In this document: positions 7,521 through 14,413 of the stretch, one piece after another | Layout: the number at the start of each line of letters is the position of its first letter | Position numbering within the stretch: the stretch's first letter is position 1 | NCBI GenBank assembly: GCA_021782295.1 | Contig: JAJXVC010000016.1 | Coordinates: 1 to 15,747 of the forward strand | Length of the DNA: 15,747 nucleotides | Origin: a bacterium | GTDB taxonomy: Bacteria; Eremiobacterota; Eremiobacteria; Baltobacterales; Baltobacteraceae | Direction: 5' to 3' | The notes under the pieces: model-generated | Seen by the model: only the letters and a program-made list of their open reading frames with translations | What the model was told of the DNA's origin: nothing | Databases searched by the model: none | Program-made: the position numbers and the translations under genes

Positions 7521-8402
7521 TTACTTCCCTCCCGACCGCAGCCGACGGATCTGCATTGCGTGATTGAAACGCACGATCTCTTCACGCGAATACCCATCGA
7601 GATTCGTGAACTCGACGCCGTAGGAGTTACGGCCTTCGACCGGGGCGAGCTTCCCAATCACTTGCGCCCGCGCGAAAATTTGGTCGAAAGCTCGCCGATT
7701 GTCGGGAACGCGCACGCGGCGCGGTCCGAACGGCGTTATTTCGGTTCGTTCGCCTCCCTTCGGAAAGACCTCGAGGACGTCATTGGGAAGCGTGAAGCGC
7801 AGCTCGATCTCGCTTCCATCCTCGATTGCATCGCCGCAGACGAGGCGGATGCCGCCGGCGCTCACGTCGGCGCAGAAACCATTGAGCCATACCGAACCCG
7901 GCCGACGAAAGGAGATCGGAAACGAGGTGCTCTGTCGCAAGTCTTTGCGGCGCTGGTCCTTTTGGGAGGGCGGTTTGTCATCGCGTACGTGCGCTCGCGC
8001 CGCTGCCTCGCGTCGCTGTAAGTCCATGATCTCAGCGTGCAATTGCTTGCGTTCAGGCGGCGTAATGCCGTCGAAGGTGACTCCGTATTCGTATCCTGCG
8101 CCGTCGGAGGGAGACCTTCGCCCCGCGACGTGGCCGCGCAGACGCAACGGCGAACTGCTTCCGCGCCGCAACTCGAAGCGAATGACGCACTCGCGGTCGA
8201 GTAAGACGAGAGACCGGATGCGGCAACCCGTCTCCGAAATATCGATTAACGTTCCAAAGACTTGGGCCGCTTTGCCGCCGGCCTCGAAAGAAATAGGGAT
8301 CTCCAGCGACTGTCTGAAAGCCGCACGTTTTGGAGTCGCGTTCTCGCCGTCCGAGCGCGGAGGCTTTCCGGAGCCGCCCGAACCTCGCGTTATCCAGGAC
8401 AT
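7521..8402 (-). CDS. Protein with two PilZ (c-di-GMP-binding) domains
   Basis: This 293-residue soluble protein carries two PilZ domains, the c-di-GMP receptor module. Domain 1 (about 25-135) has RAAFR (RxxxR, Arg26/Arg30) and DISETG (DxSxxG, 54-59). Domain 2 (about 150-290) has RKDLR (Arg152/Arg156) and DVSAGG (179-184), so both keep the full ligand-binding signature. Domain 2 also has an insert of roughly 30 residues rich in charged residues (about 211-245) before its YGVEFTNL strand. No enzymatic, DNA-binding or membrane segment is seen. I prefer the ATG at 8402, with AGG 7 nt upstream; a GTG at 8450 would add 16 residues. It lies 6 nt upstream of the glycosyltransferase gene on the same strand, so it probably controls that enzyme or its pathway in response to c-di-GMP (inference). 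Confidence 0.88.
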   Translation of the reverse strand: MSWITRGSGGSGKPPRSDGENATPKRAAFRQSLEIPISFEAGGKAAQVFGTLIDISETGCRIRSLVLLDRECVIRFELRRGSSSPLRLRGHVAGRRSPSDGAGYEYGVTFDGITPPERKQLHAEIMDLQRREAAARAHVRDDKPPSQKDQRRKDLRQSTSFPISFRRPGSVWLNGFCADVSAGGIRLVCGDAIEDGSEIELRFTLPNDVLEVFPKGGERTEITPFGPRRVRVPDNRRAFDQIFARAQVIGKLAPVEGRNSYGVEFTNLDGYSREEIVRFNHAMQIRRLRSGGK

Positions 8403-8457
8403 AGGCGACCTATTTAGTGGACGACGCGCGAGAACCCTTATTGCGCGCACCGAACCG

Positions 8458-8486
8458 GCTCCGCGAGGGGGATACCCTCGCGGAGC
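8458..8486 (-). terminator. Strong hairpin after the dehydrogenase gene
   Basis: A perfect 12-bp GC-rich stem (8458-8469 GCTCCGCGAGGG with 8475-8486 CCCTCGCGGAGC) with a 5-nt loop lies 15 nt after the stop codon of the minus-strand dehydrogenase gene and 55 nt before the PilZ gene start. Neither strand has a following T-run, so it is not a classical intrinsic terminator. It may be a U-less terminator, an mRNA 3'-end stabiliser, or an attenuator for the PilZ operon. Confidence 0.55.
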
Positions 8487-8501
8487 GGCCGCACGTTCGT
8501 G

Positions 8502-9596
8502 CTAGAGCGAGGACCAAACCTCGAGCTTGCGCTTTACACCGTCGATGACGGCGTCGGTGAACTCGGTGGTCGTGGCTTGGCCGCCGAGGTCGGCGGTCGC
8601 GGTACCGCTGTGAATCGCTTCCAGGGAGGCTTCGTAGATCGCGCGTGAAGCGTTGCTCGCGCGCTTGTCGTCGATATAGCCGAGCATCGCTCCCGCGGCC
8701 AAGATCATCGCCAGCGGGTTCGCGACATTCTTTCCGAACAGGCGCGGTGCCGTTCCGTGCGGCGCCTCGGCCATCACGGTGCTCGGTTTGAATGCTTCGC
8801 CCGCTTCAGGCGAGCCCTCGAAGGAGAGGAGTACCGACTCGGCTCCGGCGATCGATCCGAAGAGTTGCATGACGAAATCGGAGAGGCAATCTCCGTCGCG
8901 GTTGAGCGACGGGATAACGAGCGGATCGTCCCCGACCGAACTCAACAGTAATGCGTAGGTTGCATCGATGAGCTGCGGCTCGTAGGGAACATCTTTGTTG
9001 CGCGCTGCTGCGGCGTCCATCTCTTCTTTGAGCAGGCCTTCATAGACCGGGCTGACCGTGTACTTCGGGCCGCCGAAGACGCGCCCGCCGACCTTGCGCG
9101 CATGCGCGAACGAATACTCCGAAACGTACCGACAGATCGTTCGCGAGATCGATTCGGTGCGATAGGCAATCTCGTCGCCGTCGACGCTCTCGCGCCATTC
9201 TTTTGCTCCATACGCATCGCCGACCGCCATACGAACGACGGCAATCGGCGCGTGAATACCACCGACCGGACGGACGCGCGGCAGGCGGCGGCCGGTACGG
9301 ACGATGACCTTGCCGTCGATCTCTTTGCGGAGGATGGCGTTGGGCGATCCGACGTCGTTGCGCTGCTCGGGGGTGATCGTTGCGGCCTTGATGCCGAAGC
9401 GATGCTCCCTCATCGCGGCGGCCGCTTCGTGGACCACCGCATTATTGCTTTTACGGCGGTTTTCGAGCGAAAGGTCGAAGCGAAGAAAATCGAGTTCGAG
9501 GTCGATCGTCTCGCGTGCGATTACGCGTAACGATTCCTCCAGTAATTCCTGTCCGGTTTGATCGCCCTCGAGGACGACGACGGTTGGCTTGCTCAA
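8502..9596 (-). CDS. Isocitrate/isopropylmalate dehydrogenase-family protein
   Basis: This 364-residue cytosolic enzyme belongs to the NAD(P)-dependent beta-decarboxylating dehydrogenases. The N-terminus VVVLEGDQTGQELLEESLRV matches the family's GDGIG-type start. SPNAILRK (84-91) resembles the isocitrate-type SxNxxLR substrate loop more than the isopropylmalate SRxxLR loop. The metal-binding block RDGDCLSD (233-240), the coenzyme loop APHGTAP (278-284) and GKNVANP (288-294) are all present. The segment that normally carries the catalytic Lys followed by Asn (HKANIMK-like) reads GGPKYTVSPVYEG (175-187), so it is unusual. Isocitrate is the best guess for substrate, but isopropylmalate, homoisocitrate or another malate derivative is possible. 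The TTG start at 9596 has GAGGAG 5 nt upstream. The gene is divergent from ftsK, only 36 nt apart, and is not clustered with leu or TCA-cycle genes here. Confidence 0.82.
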   Translation of the reverse strand: MSKPTVVVLEGDQTGQELLEESLRVIARETIDLELDFLRFDLSLENRRKSNNAVVHEAAAAMREHRFGIKAATITPEQRNDVGSPNAILRKEIDGKVIVRTGRRLPRVRPVGGIHAPIAVVRMAVGDAYGAKEWRESVDGDEIAYRTESISRTICRYVSEYSFAHARKVGGRVFGGPKYTVSPVYEGLLKEEMDAAAARNKDVPYEPQLIDATYALLLSSVGDDPLVIPSLNRDGDCLSDFVMQLFGSIAGAESVLLSFEGSPEAGEAFKPSTVMAEAPHGTAPRLFGKNVANPLAMILAAGAMLGYIDDKRASNASRAIYEASLEAIHSGTATADLGGQATTTEFTDAVIDGVKRKLEVWSSL

Positions 9597-9632
9597 AAGA
9601 ACTCCTCGTACGATGACGAATGAAATCGCCCA

Positions 9633-11804
9633 ATGGCACGCGTGCGTCGTAAGGCAAGTTCGAGAGATCGCCTAAACTCGGAGATCGTCGGGCTTCTTGC
9701 GCTCGGATGCGCGCTGCTCTTCGGAATCGCGTTGGCGCTACCGCAGCATTCCGGCGAGATCGGGCGTTGGGGCGCCGCGATGTTGCATCGCATCTTTGGT
9801 GATGGAGCCCCGCTTTTCCCGGTACTCATCGCCCTAATCGGCGCGATCGTCTTTCTTGAAATCGACGTTCCACGCTTGATTGCGACCTATGGCGGAGCGG
9901 CGTTTGCATACTTTTTACTCGCCGACGCGGCCTTAGGTGCCCGGAGCGACCGCTCCGGAGGGATTCTCGGCTCCTCGATCTGGTGGATGCTCCACCGGCT
10001 CGTGGGCGGGGTCGGGGGCGCCCTGTTCCTCATTCTCTCGGCGGTCGTGCTGACGATGTGGCTCGCGAATCTTCGTCTGAAGTTGGTTCTCGGTGCGATC
10101 GGCGCGCTCGTCGCTCGCATTCGCCTCCCGCGCATCCGGCTTCCCGAGATCGAACTTCCGCAGTGGCGGATGCCGAATTTTTCCCGACCCGCCCTGCCTG
10201 CGCCGGAGCCGACGGCACCGGTGGAGAGTAGCGTTCGCCCCGAGCGCGTCGCGTACGACGAATCGGCTCCGTACGTCGAGCCGCCGCGGGCACCAGTTCC
10301 GGCGCGCATTCCGGCCGCCCCGCTCGAGGGCGAGTACCAAGCGCCCGACCCGGCGGCGCGCGCGCGCACCTACCGTCTGCCCGATCTCTCGCTCTTCGAC
10401 CCGCCGGCGCGCCAAGTCGTCGACGAGACGAACCGCGCGCACGTGCTCGAAGATACGCTCGCTTCGTTCGGCGTCGGCGCGAAGGTGCAGCATATCGAGC
10501 GCGGCCCATCGATCACGCGCTACGAATTGCGGCCGGAGCGGGGCGTGAAAATATCGCGGATCGCGTCGCTCGCCGACGATCTCGCGCTTGCGCTCGCGGC
10601 GACAAGCGTTCGCATCGAAGCGCCGATCCCCGGAAAATCCGCGGTCGGCATCGAGGTCCCCAACGCCAACGTCTCGGTCGTCGCGATTCGCGAGATTCTC
10701 GAGGCGCTTCCCAATCGCGGGCAGATTCCGCCGCTCTGGATGGCGCTAGGAAAAGATATTACCGGGCGGCCGGTCTTCGGAGACCTCGGGAAGATGCCGC
10801 ATCTTCTCGTCGCCGGAGCGACGGGTTCGGGCAAATCGGTCTGTTTGAATACCATCGTCGCGTCGCTGCTCGTCGCGGCGACGCCCGACCAAGTGCAGAT
10901 GCTCATGATCGACCCGAAGCGCGTCGAGCTGACCGTCTATAACGGGATTCCGCATCTCATTAAAGAGGTCATCACCGATCCGAAGGTTGCTGCGGGCGCG
11001 CTCTTGGAGATGACGCGCGAGATGGATGCGCGCTACGAACGCTTCGCCAAAGCGGGCGTGCGGAAGATCGAAGAATATAACGCCAAGTACCCCGACGAGC
11101 GCCTCCCCTTCGTGGTCATCATTATTGACGAACTCGCCGATCTTATGCTGGTTGCGCCGTCGCGCGTCGAAACGACGATCATGCGCCTCGCACAACTCGC
11201 GCGCGCAACGGGTATCCACCTTATCGTTGCGACGCAGCGCCCATCGGTCGATGTGATCACGGGGCTCATCAAAGCGAACATCCCCTCGCGCATCGCCTTC
11301 GCCGTGAGTTCGCAGGTCGATTCGCGCACGATTCTCGACCAAGCGGGGGCGGAGCGTCTGCTCGGCCGCGGCGACATGCTCTTCCTTCCGATCGATGCGC
11401 CCAAGCCGATGCGCGCGCAGGGCGCGTTGATCTCCGGCCCCGAGGTGACGCGCCTCGTTGAATTTTGGGCGCGACAAGCGCGTCCGGAGAATCTCCTCGA
11501 AGTCGAGCTCGTACCGGTCACCGATGACGAAGAGGGCGGCAAACGTGAGGTCGATGCGCTCTGCTACGAAGCCGCGAAGTTTATCATCGAGACGAACGTT
11601 GCTTCGACTGCAGCGTTGCAAGCACAGTTTTCGATCGGCCATCCGCGCGCCGTGCGCGTGATGAAGCAACTCGAAGATTTCGGCGTCGTCGGCCCGCACG
11701 AAGGGACGAAGCCGCGAAAGATCGGGCTCTCGCTCGGCGATCTCGAGCTCTTGGCGCCACGAATGGGCAAGGGTATCGGCTCGCAACAGGGACTCTTCGA
11801 CTGA
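9633..11804 (+). CDS. ftsK: FtsK/SpoIIIE-family DNA translocase
   Basis: FtsK is a membrane-anchored hexameric motor that pumps chromosomal DNA through the closing division septum. In this 723-residue protein the N-terminal domain has about four or five hydrophobic helices between residues 17 and 160. A Pro/Arg-rich linker (about 161-250) follows, then the alpha domain (about 260-380, with GPSITRYELRPERGVKISRI). The motor domain has Walker A GATGSGKS (395-402), Walker B VVIIIDELADL (494-504) and the ATQRPSVDVITG block (533-544). The gamma winged-helix domain (about 643-700, with QAQFSIGHPRAVRVMKQLE and KPRKIG) recognises orienting DNA repeats. The linker is short, as in SpoIIIE-type proteins. 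No clear Shine-Dalgarno precedes the ATG at 9633. The stop codon overlaps the next gene's ATG by 1 nt, so this gene leads the five-gene plus-strand run. Confidence 0.97.
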   Translation: MARVRRKASSRDRLNSEIVGLLALGCALLFGIALALPQHSGEIGRWGAAMLHRIFGDGAPLFPVLIALIGAIVFLEIDVPRLIATYGGAAFAYFLLADAALGARSDRSGGILGSSIWWMLHRLVGGVGGALFLILSAVVLTMWLANLRLKLVLGAIGALVARIRLPRIRLPEIELPQWRMPNFSRPALPAPEPTAPVESSVRPERVAYDESAPYVEPPRAPVPARIPAAPLEGEYQAPDPAARARTYRLPDLSLFDPPARQVVDETNRAHVLEDTLASFGVGAKVQHIERGPSITRYELRPERGVKISRIASLADDLALALAATSVRIEAPIPGKSAVGIEVPNANVSVVAIREILEALPNRGQIPPLWMALGKDITGRPVFGDLGKMPHLLVAGATGSGKSVCLNTIVASLLVAATPDQVQMLMIDPKRVELTVYNGIPHLIKEVITDPKVAAGALLEMTREMDARYERFAKAGVRKIEEYNAKYPDERLPFVVIIIDELADLMLVAPSRVETTIMRLAQLARATGIHLIVATQRPSVDVITGLIKANIPSRIAFAVSSQVDSRTILDQAGAERLLGRGDMLFLPIDAPKPMRAQGALISGPEVTRLVEFWARQARPENLLEVELVPVTDDEEGGKREVDALCYEAAKFIIETNVASTAALQAQFSIGHPRAVRVMKQLEDFGVVGPHEGTKPRKIGLSLGDLELLAPRMGKGIGSQQGLFD

Positions 11805-12445
11805 TGCGACGTTGGCAGCGTCCAACGTTGTATGCCTCGGCCGCCCTGCTATCGTTCGTAGCGGCGATGTGGATCGGTTTGCTGGTGATGAAGTTCGGCG
11901 AACCGGCGCCGGTGATGGCCTTTGCGCGTGCGATCGTCGGCGTGCACGCCCGGATCGCCTGGGATTTCACGTTGATCGCGCGCCCGGAGGTGCTGCTGCC
12001 TTTAGGGATCGCGCTGATCGTCACGGCGTTCATCGCTCGCCCTTGGCGCGGACGCATCGCCTTCTCGCTCTTCTCGCTGATCCTCTCGTGGCGAGCCGAC
12101 GCATTCCTCCAGCATCTCTTCCGGCGGCCGCGCCGCACCGACTGGGTGATCCATCACGAGACCTCGTTTTCATATCCGAGCTCGCATGCGGCGATCTCGT
12201 GCGGCTTCTACCTGCTCTGGGCATTTTTTATCGCTCGTAGCGAGCTGCCGCTTGCGCTGCGTGTCGTGCTGGTGAGCCTGCTCGTTCTGCTGTGGCCGAC
12301 GATTCTTTGGTCGCGGCTCGCGCTCGGGGCGCACTATCCAAGCGACCTCCTCGGCGGCACCTTCGTCGGCTTGGCGGCGGTCTTCGCGCTTGCTGCGGTA
12401 GCCGAGACGATAAAGGTGGTAGGCGCCACCTCGCGGCGGGCATAG
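11804..12445 (+). CDS. PAP2-family membrane phosphatase
   Basis: This 213-residue multi-pass membrane protein belongs to the type 2 phosphatidic acid phosphatase superfamily, which dephosphorylates lipid phosphates such as phosphatidate, phosphatidylglycerol phosphate or undecaprenyl diphosphate on the outer face of the membrane. Motif 2 YPSSHA (124-129) carries the general-acid His128. Motif 3 SRLALGAHYPSD (170-181) carries Arg171, the nucleophile His177 and Asp181. Motif 1 is degenerate: QHLFRRPRR (103-111) stands where KxxxxxxRP is expected, so the conserved Lys is a Gln. About six hydrophobic helices surround these motifs. The ATG overlaps the ftsK stop (TGATG), indicating translational coupling, and mqnE starts 11 nt after its stop. 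The substrate cannot be assigned; undecaprenyl diphosphate would fit the cell-division neighbour (inference). Confidence 0.86.
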   Translation: MRRWQRPTLYASAALLSFVAAMWIGLLVMKFGEPAPVMAFARAIVGVHARIAWDFTLIARPEVLLPLGIALIVTAFIARPWRGRIAFSLFSLILSWRADAFLQHLFRRPRRTDWVIHHETSFSYPSSHAAISCGFYLLWAFFIARSELPLALRVVLVSLLVLLWPTILWSRLALGAHYPSDLLGGTFVGLAAVFALAAVAETIKVVGATSRRA

Positions 12446-12456
12446 CATCGTCGTCA

Positions 12457-13587
12457 ATGAGCGTTGCGACGGTGGCCGGCGACCCTGCGCTGGCAAAGAT
12501 TGAAGAAAAGATCGCGGCGGGCGATTCGCTTTCGTTTGAAGATGGGCTCGCACTCTATGCGACGCGCGATCTCCACACCTTAGGGCGCCTCGCGCGCGAA
12601 CAAAAAATACGGAAGAGCGGAGAGAGCGTCTATTACGTTTTAAATCGCTATATCAACTCGACCAACGTTTGCTATGCAGGGTGTACATTTTGTTCGTTTG
12701 CGGTCGACGAATTTAAGGAGAAGGCTCGCGTCTTTCGGATGACCCCCGATCAGGTCTTCGAAAAAGCGTTGGAGACCGGTCGAAATTTCAACCAGCTCCA
12801 CATCGTCGGCGGGCACGATCCGCGCCAACTCTCGCTCGATTACTGGCTGCCGTTAATGCGCCGCTTCAAGGCAGATCTGCCGTACGTGCAGCTTTCACTC
12901 TTTACCGCCGCCGAAATCGACTATATGGCGCGCCGCCATCGGCTGAGCTATCCTGCGATCGTCGCGCAGCTCAAGGAGGCGGGGCTCGACAACGTCAACG
13001 GCGGGGCGGCAGAGATCTTTGCCGAGGAAACGCGCAAGAAAACCTGTCCGAACAAAGTCACCGCCGATCAGTGGCTTGAAGTGCATGAAGAACTCCATCG
13101 GCAGGGTATCGCCAGCAACGCGACGATGCTCTACGGACACATCGAGTCGATCGAGGATCGAATCGACCACCTCATTCGTTTGCGCGAGTCGCAGCGTCGC
13201 TCGCCGGGCTTTAATGCGTTCATTCCGCTTGCATATCATCCGGATGGAAACGAACTGAGTTATTGCGGCTGGACCGGCGGCATCGACGATATCAAGACTT
13301 TTGCCATTGCTCGATTGATGCTCGATAACTTCGATCACATCAAAGCGTACTGGATGATTCAAGGGCTACAGGTCTGTCAGGTCGCGTTGGATTTCGGTGT
13401 CGACGATATGGACGGCACACATGGGTCGACGGACGAAGAGATGATCTATCACGCCGCCGGAACGCGCTCCGGGCAATACGTCGACGACCGCGAATTTCGT
13501 CGCTTGATCGAGAACGCGGGCTTTACACCGGTGCGCCGGAATTCGACCTATGAGACGTTCGCGCATGATTGGAGCCCCGATGCTTAA
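12457..13587 (+). CDS. mqnE: Aminofutalosine synthase
   Basis: MqnE is a radical-SAM enzyme that joins 3-[(1-carboxyvinyl)oxy]benzoate (made by MqnA) to the adenosyl group of SAM, giving aminofutalosine in the futalosine route to menaquinone. The 376-residue protein has the cluster-binding CYAGCTFC (Cys72, Cys76, Cys79). Features typical of MqnE rather than MqnC are HIVGGHDP, the block ATMLYGHIE, FNAFIPLAYHP, RLMLDNFDHIKAYWM and DDMDGT. The loop usually reading PGGGAEIF is NGGAAEIF here. The ATG at 12457 starts directly before the conserved N-terminus. A longer in-frame extension back into the PAP2 gene gives Arg-rich sequence and is rejected. No good Shine-Dalgarno is seen. The gene lies 11 nt after the PAP2 gene and overlaps mqnA by 8 nt. 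Confidence 0.94.
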   Translation: MSVATVAGDPALAKIEEKIAAGDSLSFEDGLALYATRDLHTLGRLAREQKIRKSGESVYYVLNRYINSTNVCYAGCTFCSFAVDEFKEKARVFRMTPDQVFEKALETGRNFNQLHIVGGHDPRQLSLDYWLPLMRRFKADLPYVQLSLFTAAEIDYMARRHRLSYPAIVAQLKEAGLDNVNGGAAEIFAEETRKKTCPNKVTADQWLEVHEELHRQGIASNATMLYGHIESIEDRIDHLIRLRESQRRSPGFNAFIPLAYHPDGNELSYCGWTGGIDDIKTFAIARLMLDNFDHIKAYWMIQGLQVCQVALDFGVDDMDGTHGSTDEEMIYHAAGTRSGQYVDDREFRRLIENAGFTPVRRNSTYETFAHDWSPDA

Positions 13588-14413
13588 GTGCGGTCGTATC
13601 AAATATACGAACGATCTGCCGATCTTCGCCGCTTTTGATGAGCGCGTGATCGATTACCCGGGAACGCTGCACGAAGATGTCCCCACGAGTTTGAATCGGA
13701 TGCTGCTCGCAGGCGAGCTTGACCTTGCTCCGATCAGTGCCTTTGCGTGGGCACGCAACGCCGACCGGCTCGCGCTGCTTCCCGATCTTTGCATCGGCGC
13801 GCGCGACGAGGTCGTTTCCGTCGTGCTTGTATCGCAGACCCCGCCGGCGTTGCTTGAGAACGCGCAAATTTTCGTCACGAAAGAATCCGCGAGCGGCAGA
13901 AATCTTTTGCGCGTGCTTCTCGAACGCCGCTACTGCATCGCACCATCCTATGTTGAGGACGAGCAGCCGATCGAACGGGCACGCCGAGGCTTTCCGGCGC
14001 TCCTGATCGGCGATGCGGCTATCGATGCCGTTGAAGAGTTCCCGCGTGCGCAGGTCTACGATCTCGGCACCCTCTGGCACGAGTGGACGGGGCAACAGAC
14101 GGTCTTTGCCGTCTGGGCGGCACGGCGCGAGATCGTCGACGAACGCCGCGAAGAAGTACGCGCCTGCATGGATGCGCTCACCGACGCAGTGACGTGGTCG
14201 AAGCGCAACATGCCGACGGTGATCGCCGCTGCACAGCAACGCTTCGCACGACCGTCAGGATTTTACGAAGACTACTACGAGAAACTGAATTTTACGTTTC
14301 ACGCCGCTGCGCGTAGCGGCTTAGCCGCCTACTGTAAAGAGCTCCACGCGATCGGCGCCATTCCGCAAATTCCAATCGTCGCACCGGAGGTGACCGATGC
14401 CCTCGCTCGCTGA
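13580..14413 (+). CDS. mqnA: Chorismate dehydratase
   Basis: MqnA is a periplasmic-binding-protein-fold enzyme that removes water from chorismate to give 3-[(1-carboxyvinyl)oxy]benzoate, the first committed step of the futalosine menaquinone pathway. The 277-residue protein has GRIKYTNDLPIF (5-16), SLNRMLLAGELDLAPISAFAWARN (a typical GELD-x-ApxS segment), LPDLCIGARDEVVSVVLVS, then ALLIGDAAID and VYDLGTLWHEWTGQQTVFAVW, all family hallmarks. The MqnA rather than MqnD assignment follows from the GELDLAPIS and LPDLCIG blocks and from placement between mqnE and mqnC. The ATG at 13580 has GGAG 5 nt upstream and overlaps the mqnE stop by 8 nt. An earlier ATG at 13550 would add ten residues, overlap mqnE more and lack this signal. 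The gene overlaps mqnC by 17 nt. Confidence 0.93.
   Translation: MLKCGRIKYTNDLPIFAAFDERVIDYPGTLHEDVPTSLNRMLLAGELDLAPISAFAWARNADRLALLPDLCIGARDEVVSVVLVSQTPPALLENAQIFVTKESASGRNLLRVLLERRYCIAPSYVEDEQPIERARRGFPALLIGDAAIDAVEEFPRAQVYDLGTLWHEWTGQQTVFAVWAARREIVDERREEVRACMDALTDAVTWSKRNMPTVIAAAQQRFARPSGFYEDYYEKLNFTFHAAARSGLAAYCKELHAIGAIPQIPIVAPEVTDALAR
14386..14390 (+). promoter_or_regulatory. Ribosome binding site of mqnC
   Basis: GGAGG lies inside the 3' end of mqnA with a 6-nt spacer before the mqnC ATG at 14397. It fixes the mqnC start and gives the 17-nt overlap with mqnA, consistent with coupled translation. Confidence 0.75.

Noticed and set aside
8403..8450. GTG start at 8450 for the PilZ protein
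   Set aside because: It adds 16 Arg-rich residues with no Shine-Dalgarno sequence; the ATG at 8402 has AGG at suitable spacing.
7227..8505. Two overlapping plus-strand frames of 264 and 268 codons (7227-8021 and 7699-8505)
   Set aside because: They run opposite the glycosyltransferase and PilZ genes, which have clear motifs; their products look like shadow translations.
10746..11825. 359-codon open frame on the minus strand
   Set aside because: It lies antisense to the FtsK motor domain, whose motifs are unmistakable. The antisense product is rich in Arg, Asp and His without domain features, as expected of a shadow frame in GC-rich DNA.
12414..12431. 6-bp hairpin (AGGTGG/CCACCT) just upstream of mqnE
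   Set aside because: It lies within the PAP2 coding end and is short enough to occur by chance in GC-rich DNA; no evidence of a regulatory role.
12292..12456. Longer N-terminus for mqnE
   Set aside because: The extra 55 residues are Arg/Gly-rich, overlap the PAP2 gene in another frame, and precede the normal start of the family.
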